Part shown: positions 47,446 through 56,786 of the stretch, one piece after another
Numbering within the stretch: position 1 is the first letter of the stretch
How the letters are laid out: the number at the start of each line of letters is the position of its first letter
Source of the DNA: Actinocorallia herbida
Lineage (GTDB): Bacteria > Actinomycetota > Actinomycetes > Streptosporangiales > Streptosporangiaceae
DNA: 64,000 nucleotides
Reading direction: 5' to 3'
Assembly: GCF_003751225.1 (NCBI RefSeq)
Contig: NZ_RJKE01000001.1
Location: 5,208,001 to 5,272,000 of the forward strand
Position numbers and translations under genes: made by a program
The notes under the pieces: model-generated
What the model was told of the DNA's origin: nothing
The model's database searches: none
Seen by the model: only the letters and a program-made list of their open reading frames with translations

Positions 47446-49140
47446 ATGGACGGCAGACCCGGAGATCACTCTCGGCTCACCGACCCCACCCGTCCCGCCT
47501 TCCCCGCCGTGGAGAGCCTGCCCACCGTGGCCGAGGTCCTGGAGTTCCCCTCCCTGCGCGAAGGCCGGCCGAAGGTCGTCGCCGGCGCCGCGGGCCTGAC
47601 CCGCCAGGTGCGCTGGGTCCACGTGAGCGAGCTGCCGTCCATCGCCCCCATGCTGCGCGGCGGCGAACTCATCCTCACCACCGGCATCGCCCTGCCCTCC
47701 GACGACGCCTCCCTGGTCCGCTTCGTCGACGAGCTCGCCGGGATCGGCGCCGCCGGGATCGTCGTCGGCCTCGGGCCGCGCTTCCGCGACTCCGTCCCGC
47801 AGGCCATGCGGGCCGCCGCCGAACGCCACGGGCTTCCCCTGGTCGCCCTGCTGCGCACGACCCGGTTCGTCGAGGTCACCGAGGACGTGCACTGGCGCAT
47901 CCTGGAGAACCGCATCGACGAACTGCGCGCCTCCGAACAGATCCACCAGATCTTCAACGAACTCACCGTGGAGGGCGCCGAGCCCACCGACGTCCTCCAC
48001 CAGGTCGTCCGCATGGCCCAGCGCCCCGCCGTCCTGGAGAACCTCGCCCACCAGGTCCTCGCCTACGACACGGCGGGCCGGGCCGCCGACACCGTCCTCG
48101 ACCAGTGGGAGGCCCGCTCCCGGGCCGTGCAGGCCGACACCCGCACCGCCTACGACGCGGGCAACGGCTGGCTGACCAGCACCGTCGGAGCCCGCGGCCA
48201 GGACTGGGGACGCCTCGTGCTGACGTCCGTGCCCGCGCCCCTGCCGCGGTTGACGATGCTCGTCGAGCGGGCGGCCTCCACGCTCGCCGTCGGCCGGCTC
48301 GTCGCCCGCGACGAGGAGACCCTCGCCCTGCACACCCACCGCACCCTGCTGTCCGGGCTGCTGTCGCCCAAGCGGACCAGCGCCGAGATCGCCGCCGAGG
48401 CCCGCGCCATCGGCGTGCCGCTGGAAGGACGCCGCCTCGTGCCCGTCGTCCTCACCACCCGCGACTCCCTCCCCGGCAACGCCCGCGCCCGGCAGGCCGT
48501 CCTGCGGACCGCGGCCGGCGTGGCCACCGACGCGGTCCGCGACACCCGGCTGCTCGCCCTGGTCGGCCCGGTCGAGGACACCGTGATCGGCATCCTGCTC
48601 TCCCTGGGCGTCGGCGACGACCCCCAGGCCGCCGTGGAACGCCTGGCCCAGCGCGTCCACCGCGGCGACCCCGAAGGCAGCGGGTACGTCCTGGCCGTCG
48701 GCGACGTCCTGTCCTCCGTCAGCGAGGTGCGCGGCGTCCTGCTCGGCGCCATGCAGGTCGCCGACGCCGCCTCCCGCACAGGCGAACGCCGCCTCTTCTA
48801 CCGTCTCTCGGACCTGCGCCTCCGCGGCCTCCTCCAGCTGATGCGCGACGACGCCAGACTCCAGGTCTTCGCCGAAGGCGAACTACGCCCGCTCCTCCTG
48901 CACGACGAGAAACACGGCACCGACCTCCTCCACCTCCTCCGCACCTACCTCGACTCCGGCCGCAACAAGACCGCCGCCGCCGAGGCCGCCCACGTCTCCC
49001 GCGCCTGGATGTACGAACGCCTCGCCCGCATCTCCACCATCCTCGACGTGGACCTCGACTCCGACGACGTCTGCACCTCCCTCTCCGTAGCCCTCATGGC
49101 CCTCGACGCCATGCGCGACCAACACCCGCCCGGATCCTGA
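47446..49140 (+). CDS. PucR-family transcriptional regulator
   Basis: 564-residue activator-type regulator. The N-terminal PucR domain (about 22-150: TVAEVLEFPSLREGRPKVVAG, VRWVHVSELPS, LTTGIALPSDD) senses a ligand, and the C-terminal helix-turn-helix (about 500-550: LLRTYLDSGRNKTAAAEAAHVSRAWMYERL) binds DNA. PucR of Bacillus controls purine catabolism. It lies 27 bases after the M20 gene in the same direction and probably controls the cluster, possibly with itself in the transcript. Confidence 0.92.
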   Translation: MDGRPGDHSRLTDPTRPAFPAVESLPTVAEVLEFPSLREGRPKVVAGAAGLTRQVRWVHVSELPSIAPMLRGGELILTTGIALPSDDASLVRFVDELAGIGAAGIVVGLGPRFRDSVPQAMRAAAERHGLPLVALLRTTRFVEVTEDVHWRILENRIDELRASEQIHQIFNELTVEGAEPTDVLHQVVRMAQRPAVLENLAHQVLAYDTAGRAADTVLDQWEARSRAVQADTRTAYDAGNGWLTSTVGARGQDWGRLVLTSVPAPLPRLTMLVERAASTLAVGRLVARDEETLALHTHRTLLSGLLSPKRTSAEIAAEARAIGVPLEGRRLVPVVLTTRDSLPGNARARQAVLRTAAGVATDAVRDTRLLALVGPVEDTVIGILLSLGVGDDPQAAVERLAQRVHRGDPEGSGYVLAVGDVLSSVSEVRGVLLGAMQVADAASRTGERRLFYRLSDLRLRGLLQLMRDDARLQVFAEGELRPLLLHDEKHGTDLLHLLRTYLDSGRNKTAAAEAAHVSRAWMYERLARISTILDVDLDSDDVCTSLSVALMALDAMRDQHPPGS

Positions 49141-49187
49141 GGCGGTCGAGCCTTGAGTCCCGCGGTGATCGCAGAGCGAGTCCGGCG

Positions 49188-49793
49188 CTACTCCCCCGGG
49201 TCGGCGGGAGGGGTCAGCATGCGGTCGACGATGATGTGCAGAATGGTTCTGAAGTAGGTCCGGGCCTGTGGGTTGTCGGCCCGGAACATGCCCGATTTCG
49301 GGGCCAGGAGCCCGGTGCCCAGGAACCCGTTGACGCACCAGATCATGACGCCCAAAAAGGCGTAGGGGCCGAGGTCCGGAGGCACCGCACTCTTGATCTT
49401 TCTGGCGGACATGGTCATCAGGGGGCGCGTATAGAGGTCTTCGATCTCGGGAATTCCCGTGGCATCGGACGCCCACCGCTGCGCCCACAGTGCCAGCAAC
49501 TCGGGGTTCTCGAGAAAGACGTCCAGATAGGCGTCCGCGATCTGATGTGCCGCAACGTACGGGGATTCGGTCTCGTCCAGTACGGCCTGGATTCTGGCCC
49601 GGTGCTCCTCGTACATGCGATCCATCATCCGAAGGTAGAGCTGACGCTTGTCACCCCCCAGCGCCACGACCGTGGAGACGGGCACCCCCACCGAATCCGC
49701 GACGAGCTCGAGGGAGGTCATGTCGTAGCCGAGCCCCGCGAACAATCGGGTGGCGACCTCGATGACCTGCTCGCGCGTAACCTCTTCACTCAC
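49188..49793 (-). CDS. TetR-family regulator
   Basis: 201 residues. The N-terminal TetR helix-turn-helix is TREQVIEVATRLFAGLGYDMTSLELVADSVGVPVSTVVALGGDKRQLYL; the usual tyrosine of the recognition turn (YxHFxxK) is replaced by ALGGDK. The ligand-binding C-terminus is unassigned. It is convergent with the PucR gene and GC content is lower around its 5' end. Target genes unknown. Confidence 0.88.
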   Translation of the reverse strand: MSEEVTREQVIEVATRLFAGLGYDMTSLELVADSVGVPVSTVVALGGDKRQLYLRMMDRMYEEHRARIQAVLDETESPYVAAHQIADAYLDVFLENPELLALWAQRWASDATGIPEIEDLYTRPLMTMSARKIKSAVPPDLGPYAFLGVMIWCVNGFLGTGLLAPKSGMFRADNPQARTYFRTILHIIVDRMLTPPADPGE

Positions 49794-50264
49794 ACTCCCA
49801 CCCTACGGGGCAGACAGGTCGTTTCGACAGATCATCATTAACGGAAACACCAACGATCGGTCTTGACATCGCCTACTCCCCAGCGCAAGCATCACCAATA
49901 CAGGTTTTCTCGCGCCCGGCAGAATACCTGCGGCGTCATTGACCATCCGCCTTTCTGCCATTTGAATCCGTCCAATGTTCGAACTCGACGACACCGCGGC
50001 CGATCGACTCAGAATGATCCGTCGCCGGATTCGAGGGCGGCGCCGGAATTCGCCCGAATGGCGGAGCCATGGGCGCGGGTCGAGCGGGACCGGCATCGGC
50101 CTGTCACGGTGGTGGAACATCGAGCACGTTCAGCACGCCGATGCCCTGGGCGCAGGAGTGCGTTCCGCCGTGGCGCGAAGGGCTGGCCGCGCCCTGGCGC
50201 TCTTGCTATCCTCCACCTATCGACACTCGATAGATTTCGATCAAGAATCGATGGATGGATGGCT
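49794..50264. other. AT-richer intergenic region with promoter signals
   Basis: No gene supported. GC is lower than in neighbouring DNA, especially 49840..50040. A TTGACA-like element lies near 49863. The right end carries repeated TCGAT boxes that look like the operator of the DUF2975/XRE pair. Confidence 0.4.
50217..50233. promoter_or_regulatory. Palindrome CTATCGACACTCGATAG, likely XRE operator
   Basis: Perfect 7-bp arms around CAC, 32 bases upstream of the DUF2975 gene. A second imperfect pair TCGAT/ATCGA (50237..50251) follows. It fits autoregulation by the small XRE protein encoded downstream. Confidence 0.5.
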
Positions 50265-50750
50265 ATGGGGAAGCTGACGGTGGGCGCGCTGCGTGCCGTG
50301 CTCGTGGTGGTGTTCGTCGGCACCGTGTTCGTGCAGGCGTCGATGGTCTGGGCGTTGGCCACCGATCCGGAGGACGGGACGCTCCCGTTGACGCCCCTCC
50401 GCTTGATCACCATCCTGGGGATGGTGTCCGCCCAGGTCGCGCTGTTCTGTGTCTGGCGGCTCATGGCCATGGTGCGGCGCGGAAACGTGTTCTCCACCGC
50501 CGCCTTCCGCTACGTGGACGGCGTGATCGGCGCGATCGTGGCGGCCGCCCTCGTGTGGTTCGCCGTCACGGCCCTCAACGCACCCGGCCAGCGAGAGGAC
50601 CCGGGCGTCACCTTGATCATGGGCGGCGTCGGCGTGGCCATCCTGGGGGTGGCGCTCCTCGTGCTCGTGCTGCGGATGCTGCTCGCCCAGGCCGTGGCGC
50701 TCGATGCCGAGGCGGCACAGCTGAAGGCCGAACTGGACGAGGTGATCTGA
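50265..50750 (+). CDS. DUF2975-type membrane protein
   Basis: 161 residues with four hydrophobic helices (ALRAVLVVVFVGTVFVQASMV, ITILGMVSAQVALFCVWRLM, VIGAIVAAALVWFAV, VAILGVALLVLVLRMLL) and the RRGNVFSTAAFRYVDG block typical of DUF2975. These proteins are usually encoded with a small Cro/CI-like regulator, as here, where the genes overlap (TGATG). ATG 50265 was taken as the start; an ATG two codons earlier is equally possible. Confidence 0.85.
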   Translation: MGKLTVGALRAVLVVVFVGTVFVQASMVWALATDPEDGTLPLTPLRLITILGMVSAQVALFCVWRLMAMVRRGNVFSTAAFRYVDGVIGAIVAAALVWFAVTALNAPGQREDPGVTLIMGGVGVAILGVALLVLVLRMLLAQAVALDAEAAQLKAELDEVI

Positions 50751-50986
50751 TGCCGATCGCCGTCGACATCGACGTGATGCTGGCCAAACGGAAGATGTCC
50801 GTGGGCGAACTCGCGGACCGCGTCGGGATCACCCCCGCCAATCTGGCGGTCCTCAAGAACGGCCGCGCCAAAGCGGTACGCTTCGCGACACTCGCCGCGC
50901 TCTGCGAAGCACTCGACTGCCAGCCAGGCGACCTGCTGCGCTGGGAGACCGAAGCCACCACGGCGAACGGCAAGGCCCAGGATTGA
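50750..50986 (+). CDS. Small XRE/Cro-family regulator (YozG-like)
   Basis: 78-residue DNA-binding protein consisting almost only of a helix-turn-helix: MLAKRKMSVGELADRVGITPANLAVLKNGRAKAVRF then LCEALDCQPGDLL. It is typical of the partner of DUF2975 membrane proteins. The start overlaps the upstream stop. It probably binds the TCGAT palindrome upstream of the pair. Confidence 0.9.
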   Translation: MPIAVDIDVMLAKRKMSVGELADRVGITPANLAVLKNGRAKAVRFATLAALCEALDCQPGDLLRWETEATTANGKAQD

Positions 50987-51096
50987 CCTTCCCCGCTCGA
51001 TGGGCGCACGCGGGTCGAGGTCCGCACCGGTGTGGCGGGTCGCCGTAGGCGATCTGTCCTAGTGTGATCCCTCTTACCTGAGGAGGAGTGAGCACC

Positions 51097-52317
51097 GTGC
51101 GGCTGACCGATCTGGATCTGACCGAGGACCAAGCCGCTGAACTCGGTGAAGCGCTGCGCGGGAGCCTTCCCGAGGTCACCGCCGAAGCGGTCCGCGAAAT
51201 CGAGAACCAGATCCCGACGCTGGTCCGGCCGCACGATCCCCGGTATGCCGCCTTCCTCGCCCAGGCGGTCCAATGGGGCATCGGAAGGTTCATCGAGCTG
51301 CTCGCGGGCGGCGACGCCCATCTTGAGGAGTTGCACGACTTCTACCGCGACCTCGGCGAACTCCTCGCGGAGGAGGGCGTCGCGCAGGACGACTGGCAGG
51401 CCACCTTCAGGATCAGCACCGGCGTGGCGATCAACCGGTTGACCGAGGCGGTCGGCTCCCATCCGGGAGTCACCCCCACCGCGATCGCCCGGGTCGCCCA
51501 GGACGTCCTGTACTACCTCGAGCAGATCACCGGCGCCATGACCGAGGGCTATGCCGGCGCCCGGGTCGGCGACACCCTGCACCACCGCCGCAAGCTCCTC
51601 GATCTGCTCATCGGCGAAGGGCCCCGCCCCGAGGACATCCACCAGGTCGCCGCGGAGGCCGGCTGGCCCGTCCCCAGAACGATCGCCGTCGTGGCCCTGC
51701 GACGACGCACCGACATCGTGAAGCTCCGGCCCGCCCTCCCCGCGGACGCCCTCCCCGGCCTCCATCTCCCGGACCCCTGCATCGTCATCCCCGACCCCGC
51801 CGGGCCCGGCCGCCGCCACGGGCTCGCGACCGAGCTGCGCGACTGGACCGCGGCCGTCGGCCCGACCGTCGGCATCACCGACGCCGCCCGATCCCTGCGC
51901 TGGGCCCGCCGCGCCCTCGACCTCTCCGCCGAGGGCCTCCTCGGCGGCGACCGGCTCTTCCACACCGACGACCACACCCTGCCCATCGTGCTCCTGCACG
52001 GCGGCGAAATGATGGAGCATCTCGTCGACACCCTGCTGTCCCCCGTCGACGCCCTGCGGACCACCACCCGCGACGCGCTCCTGGAAACCCTGCTGCGCTG
52101 CCTGCAGTGCGGATTCAACGCCTCCGACGTCGCCGCCCGCCTGCGCCTGCACCCCCAGAGCATCCGCTACCGCATCCGCCAGCTCGAGGAGGTCTTCGGG
52201 CCCGCCATCCGGGACCCCGAGCGCAACTTCGAATACCAGGCGGCCCTCACCTACCGGCTCCGCACCCGGCCCCGCACCAACCCGGAAGACCCTCCACAGG
52301 GCGACATCGAGACCTGA
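51097..52317 (+). CDS. CdaR/PucR C-terminal HTH transcriptional regulator
   Basis: 406-residue regulator. The N-terminal half is a RsbT-co-antagonist-like helical region (EIENQIPTLV to YLEQITGAM). The C-terminus holds a GGDEF-like middle domain and a HTH_30 (LLRCLQCGFNASDVAARLRLHPQSIRYRIRQLEEVFG). GTG 51097 is chosen because AGGAGGAG (51081..51088) is 8 bases away; a GTG at 51088 overlaps that site. Target unknown. Confidence 0.85.
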   Translation: MRLTDLDLTEDQAAELGEALRGSLPEVTAEAVREIENQIPTLVRPHDPRYAAFLAQAVQWGIGRFIELLAGGDAHLEELHDFYRDLGELLAEEGVAQDDWQATFRISTGVAINRLTEAVGSHPGVTPTAIARVAQDVLYYLEQITGAMTEGYAGARVGDTLHHRRKLLDLLIGEGPRPEDIHQVAAEAGWPVPRTIAVVALRRRTDIVKLRPALPADALPGLHLPDPCIVIPDPAGPGRRHGLATELRDWTAAVGPTVGITDAARSLRWARRALDLSAEGLLGGDRLFHTDDHTLPIVLLHGGEMMEHLVDTLLSPVDALRTTTRDALLETLLRCLQCGFNASDVAARLRLHPQSIRYRIRQLEEVFGPAIRDPERNFEYQAALTYRLRTRPRTNPEDPPQGDIET

Positions 52318-52370
52318 GCACCCGCCAGGCGCATCACGCCCTGACGACCCCCACCGTCCTCCCCCGTACT

Positions 52371-52403
52371 CCGCCCTCCAGCCCCGCGTCCCGCTGAGGG
52401 CGG
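52371..52403. terminator. Weak hairpin between convergent genes
   Basis: Arms CCGCCCTC and GAGGGCGG with a 17-base loop between the CdaR-type regulator and the SARP regulator genes. It could act on both strands. Confidence 0.35.
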
Positions 52404-52438
52404 GCCGGAGCGGCGGGGGTGGGCGACCTTGAGGCCGG

Positions 52439-55400
52439 TCAGGGCCTCGGGGAGGGTGTCGCGTCAGCGTCCGATGAGGGCGGTTCGCCGTGCCGCGCGG
52501 GCTCGGCGGGTGGGGCGAGCGTGTCGAGGAACTCCTGGGCGCGGCGTGCGAAGAGGTGGGTCTCGTGGGCGGTGGACCAGGCGCGGGCCGCTTCGGCGGC
52601 GTGCCTGACGGCGGGGGCGGGCTCGCCGCGTGCGTGCAGGAGCCGGGCTCGCAGCAGCCGGAGCAGCCCTTCGGAGTAGCGCTGGCCGTGGGCCTCCAGT
52701 GCCCGATCCGCCCGGTCGAGGGCGTTCTCGGCCCGGTCGGGCCGGCCGGCGGCCAGCCACATCTCGGCGATCAGTCCGAGGTGGAAGGCCAGGCCGAAGC
52801 GGGGCGGGTCGGTCAGCGTCTCGGCCAGGAGCCGTTCGGCCTCCTCGGCGGTGCCGGCCGGATCGTCGCCGGTGAGCGCGCGGGCCCAGTACCAGTCCAG
52901 CCGGACGTAGTGCTCCTGCTGCAGGGCGAGGCGGCCGGTGCCCACCGCGGTCCACCGGTCGACCACCTGCAGCACCCGGGCGGCGTCACCGGCCATGGCC
53001 GTGATCATGGTGATGTAGTAGGCCCACGTCGCGACCGCGTAGCCGTCGGCCGGTCCGTTCCATCGGTCGAGCAGGGCGGCGGCCTTCTCGACGTCGCCGT
53101 GCAGCGCGGTCACGACGGCCTGCCAGCCGGGCCACTCGCCCGAGACGTCGCGCCGGATCGGGGTGTCGGTCGGTCCGGACGCCGGGCCGTGCCGAATGGC
53201 GAGGTCGTTCTCGTTGAAGTGCCGGTACGCCTCGCCGATGTTGCCGATGTCCCACTGGTGCAGGCCCCAGGCCTGCCTGCCGTACACCTGGACGACCGGA
53301 TCGCCGGACGCCTTTCCCTGCTCGTGCAGCCGGCGGACCAGGTGCTCGCGGTCCCATTCGAGGAACGTGTAGGCCCCGAACAGGCGGGCGAAGAGGAGCC
53401 CGGCGGCCTCGGCGTCCCGGCCGAGGCCGCGGGCCAGTCGCTCCGCCCGCTCCAGCAGGTCGGAGGTCGTGCCGCCGTAGCCCGCCTGCCGCCGCGGAGC
53501 GATCGCGAGCAGGGAGAGAGCGGACAGCTCCAGCTCCGGGAGCCCGGCCGTCCGCGCGATCCGGGCGGCTTCCTGCAGATGCCGGTCCGCCGCGGCGAAC
53601 GCGAGCTTGGCCGTCGCGCGGCGGCCCGCCCGTTTCATCGCCTCCGCGGCGCGCACCGGGTCGGCGAGGGGGCCCGCCGCTCCCAGGTGGTAGGCCAGCC
53701 GTTCGGTGACGGACTCGTCGTCCGCGTCGCTCTGCTCGAGCGCGTCCGCGATGCGCAGGTGCAGCCTGAGTGCCTCCTGGGGCGTTGTCGTCTCGGCGAC
53801 GGACTCACGGACCAGGTCGTGCGAGAAGCGGAACGCGAACGGATCGGCCGGCCGGGGCTCCAGCACGCCGAGCGCACGCAGCGGCTCCAGCATGCCGAGG
53901 CAGTCCGCGAGGTCGACGCCCGCCGTGCGGGCGAGCAGCCGGGCCTCGACGTCGCGGCCGATGAGCGCGGCGATCCGCAGCAGCTCTCCGGCACCGCGAT
54001 CGAGCCCCGCCATCCGGTCGCGGACGACGTCGCGCACCGTGGCCGGGACCCCGGTCTCCACCGGGGCTCCGGCGCCCGCGAGCGCGCCCGCGTCGCTGAG
54101 GAGCCGGGACAGTTCGCGGACGAAGAACGGATTGCCGCCGGTGCGGGAGTGGATGGTCCGGGCGACGCCCGCACCGGGCTCACGGCCGGTCTCGCGGCGG
54201 ATGAGTTCGGCCACGTCGGGCGGGCCGAGCGGGCCGAGCCGGATCCTGCGGTGGCCGGGCAGCCGGCCGGCGGCGGCCAGGACCCGGGAGAGCTCGGAGC
54301 CGGGTTCGGGCGCGCGGTCCCGCAGCGAGCCGATGATGGAGGCGCGGGGCGGCAGGCGGGCCGCCAGATGGCCGAACAGCTGGAGCGAGGTGGCGTCGGC
54401 CCACTGCAGATCGTCGACGATGAGCAGCGTGGGCCGCCCGCTCGCGGCCTGGCCGACGACGGTGACGACCTGCTCGAACAGGCGGAACTGGGCGCGGCTC
54501 CCGGAGAGCATGGGCGCGGGATCGTCCCGCGCTTCGAAGAGGATGCCGAGGTCGCCGCTCAGCCACTTCTCCCGCGCCGGCGCGGGCAGGCCGTCGAGCA
54601 CCACCGCGAGCGCCTGCGCCCACGGCCACAGCGCCGGTGCCGCGTCGCCTTCCAGGCACGACGCCCAGACGACGAGCGCGCCGCGCCGCCCGGCCCCGTC
54701 CGCGACCTCCTCCAGCAGGCGGGTCTTGCCCACGCCCGGTTCGCCTTCGACGATCCCGCGCCCGGCGCGTCCGCTGAACGCCTCCCGCAGCACCTGGCGC
54801 AGCACGGCGAGTTCCTCGGCCCGGCCGACCAGACCGGCGTCGCCGCTCCCGGGAGCCCGGTCGACGTCCCCGCCCGGTCGCGGCGACGGCGTCGAGGTCC
54901 GCGTCAGCACCTGGAGGTGCGCGGCCTGCAGCGCCGGTCCGGGGTCGATGCCGAGTTCGTCGGCCAGGCGGTCGCGGAGCGCGTCGAAGGCCGACAGCGC
55001 CTCGGCCTGGCGTCCTGCGGCGCCGAGCGCCGTGATGAGGGCCGCCTGCACGGGCTCGTGGAACGGGCCCATCTTCGCGGCCAGCTGCAGCGCCGGCAGC
55101 ACCCGGTCCGCGCGGCCCAGCGCGACGGCCAGATCGGCCGCGGCGGCGCACGCGGCGTGGAACTCGTCGTCGATGGACGAGAAGACCGCCATGGCCGCCG
55201 TGCCGTGGGCGAAGCCGTCGCCTGCCGGGCCCTGCCACAGCCCGAGCGCCTCGACGTAGTGGTCGAGTGCCTCCTCGCGCCGCCGCTCGCCCACGTCCGC
55301 CGCGGCGCGGTCCACGAGCTCCCGGAAGGCGACCAGGTCCAGTGCGCCGGGCCCCGCGCTGAGCAGGTAGGCGTTGCCCCTGCGGTGCAGATAGGAGCTG

Positions 55401-55813
55401 GCCCCCCTGGCGCCGATCGCGGGTTCGAGCAGCCGGCGCAGACCTCCGACGTACTTGTGGATGACGTTGAGCGCGCTCGCGGGCGGATCGTCGCCCCAGA
55501 TCAGGTCGATCAGCTCGCCCGTGGTGACCGGCCGGCCGGCGCTCGCCAGGAGCAGGGCCAGCAGATAGGCCTGCTGGCGGGGTCCGGCGTCCCGCTCGGC
55601 TCCGTCACGGAACACCCGCAGGGGACCGAGGATCCGCAGCCGGACGGAACCGGCGTCGGCCGACGGATCCGCGCCATCGGGCCGGGCCGTGCCCACTGGA
55701 CCCGGTTCACGGGCGCTCTGCGAACCCGGCTTCGCCGGGGCACCCGTGAACCGGGCCGGGGGGACGGGCATGACCACGCGGCTCGGCTCCCGAATGGACA
55801 ATAGATCATCCAT
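52439..55813 (-). CDS. SARP-type regulator with AAA ATPase and TPR-like tail
   Basis: 1124-residue AfsR-like regulator. From about 57 there is an OmpR-type winged helix (VRLRILGPLRVFRDGAE, LIDLIWGDDPPASALNVIHKYVGGLRRLL) and a bacterial transcriptional activation domain (DLVAFRELVDRA to DELGIDPGPALQAAHLQVL). A STAND/AAA domain follows (GLVGRAEELAVLRQVL, Walker A EGEPGVGKT, LLIVDDLQWADATS), then a long helical TPR-like C-terminus. Such proteins activate secondary-metabolite genes. No partner cluster is adjacent except distant peripheral genes. The start could instead be the ATG 14 codons later; neither has a good ribosome site. Confidence 0.9.
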   Translation of the reverse strand: MDDLLSIREPSRVVMPVPPARFTGAPAKPGSQSAREPGPVGTARPDGADPSADAGSVRLRILGPLRVFRDGAERDAGPRQQAYLLALLLASAGRPVTTGELIDLIWGDDPPASALNVIHKYVGGLRRLLEPAIGARGASSYLHRRGNAYLLSAGPGALDLVAFRELVDRAAADVGERRREEALDHYVEALGLWQGPAGDGFAHGTAAMAVFSSIDDEFHAACAAAADLAVALGRADRVLPALQLAAKMGPFHEPVQAALITALGAAGRQAEALSAFDALRDRLADELGIDPGPALQAAHLQVLTRTSTPSPRPGGDVDRAPGSGDAGLVGRAEELAVLRQVLREAFSGRAGRGIVEGEPGVGKTRLLEEVADGAGRRGALVVWASCLEGDAAPALWPWAQALAVVLDGLPAPAREKWLSGDLGILFEARDDPAPMLSGSRAQFRLFEQVVTVVGQAASGRPTLLIVDDLQWADATSLQLFGHLAARLPPRASIIGSLRDRAPEPGSELSRVLAAAGRLPGHRRIRLGPLGPPDVAELIRRETGREPGAGVARTIHSRTGGNPFFVRELSRLLSDAGALAGAGAPVETGVPATVRDVVRDRMAGLDRGAGELLRIAALIGRDVEARLLARTAGVDLADCLGMLEPLRALGVLEPRPADPFAFRFSHDLVRESVAETTTPQEALRLHLRIADALEQSDADDESVTERLAYHLGAAGPLADPVRAAEAMKRAGRRATAKLAFAAADRHLQEAARIARTAGLPELELSALSLLAIAPRRQAGYGGTTSDLLERAERLARGLGRDAEAAGLLFARLFGAYTFLEWDREHLVRRLHEQGKASGDPVVQVYGRQAWGLHQWDIGNIGEAYRHFNENDLAIRHGPASGPTDTPIRRDVSGEWPGWQAVVTALHGDVEKAAALLDRWNGPADGYAVATWAYYITMITAMAGDAARVLQVVDRWTAVGTGRLALQQEHYVRLDWYWARALTGDDPAGTAEEAERLLAETLTDPPRFGLAFHLGLIAEMWLAAGRPDRAENALDRADRALEAHGQRYSEGLLRLLRARLLHARGEPAPAVRHAAEAARAWSTAHETHLFARRAQEFLDTLAPPAEPARHGEPPSSDADATPSPRP

Positions 55814-55880
55814 TATGAGCCGTTTGTGAAGCCCGGGTCCAGCGGGTCCGCGCAGGTTCAGGCGTGGAGCCGAGGCGGGT

Positions 55881-56786
55881 TCAACCGGGCTCCCCCACCG
55901 GCGCGCGCCCGTCCACAGCGGACCGTCGCGGGCCTCGTCGGGTGAGCAGCCGTCCGAACCCCGCGGCCGTGAAGAACATGATGACGCCGTACACCACGGC
56001 CGGGATCGCCATCTCCGCGTTGTTCAGCAGCGCCGGACCGAGGGCCACCGTCATCGCGAACGCGGTGTTGTGGATCCCGATCTCGAATCCGACCGCGACG
56101 GCCTCCCGGTGACCGGCTCCGACGAGGCGCGGCACCGCGTACCCGGCCACCAGGCTCACGAGGTTGAAGGCCAGCGCGGCCGCGCCGACCGCGACGAAGT
56201 AGCCGGCGAGGTTCTCCCGCTGCCCGAGCAGAACCGTGCCGATGGCCACGACCAGGACGACGACCGACAGCACCCGGACGGGGCCGTCGAGCCGCCTCGC
56301 CACCCGGGGCGCCCGCGCGCGCACGAGCATCCCCAGCGCGACCGGCAGCACCACGATCATGAAGACCTGGACCACCTTCCCGGTCTGCAGCCCGACCTCG
56401 GCCCCGTCGGCCAGGAAGTACGCCGTCGACAGGTTCACCACGATCGGCAGGGTGATCACGACCAGCGCCGAGGTGACCGCGGTGAGCGTGACGTTCAGCG
56501 CGACGTGGCCGCCGAACAGGTGGCTGAACAGGTTCGCCGTGGGACCGCCCGGTGATGCCGCGACCAGCATCAGCCCCACCGCGGGTTCGGGCGGGAGCCC
56601 GAACGCCAGCACCAGGCCGAAGCAGACCACCGGCAGCACCACCAGCTGGCACAGCAGCGCCGCCGCCACCGCCCGCGGATGGCGGCCCACCCGCAGGAAG
56701 TCGTCCACCGTCAGGCTGAGCCCCAGCCCGAACATGACGACGCCGAGCGCGTAGGGCAGACTCGCCGCGATCACTTCGGAATCCAT
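55881..56786 (-). CDS. BASS-family sodium-dependent transporter
   Basis: 301-residue bile acid:sodium symporter-type membrane protein with about nine to ten helices. Family blocks are MFGLGLSLTVDDF, ASPGGPTANLFSHLFGGHVALN and FEIGIHNTAFAMTVAL. The likely substrate is an organic anion. Its start lies inside the 3' end of the methyltransferase gene (16-base overlap), so the two are one operon. Confidence 0.9.
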   Translation of the reverse strand: MDSEVIAASLPYALGVVMFGLGLSLTVDDFLRVGRHPRAVAAALLCQLVVLPVVCFGLVLAFGLPPEPAVGLMLVAASPGGPTANLFSHLFGGHVALNVTLTAVTSALVVITLPIVVNLSTAYFLADGAEVGLQTGKVVQVFMIVVLPVALGMLVRARAPRVARRLDGPVRVLSVVVLVVAIGTVLLGQRENLAGYFVAVGAAALAFNLVSLVAGYAVPRLVGAGHREAVAVGFEIGIHNTAFAMTVALGPALLNNAEMAIPAVVYGVIMFFTAAGFGRLLTRRGPRRSAVDGRAPVGEPG

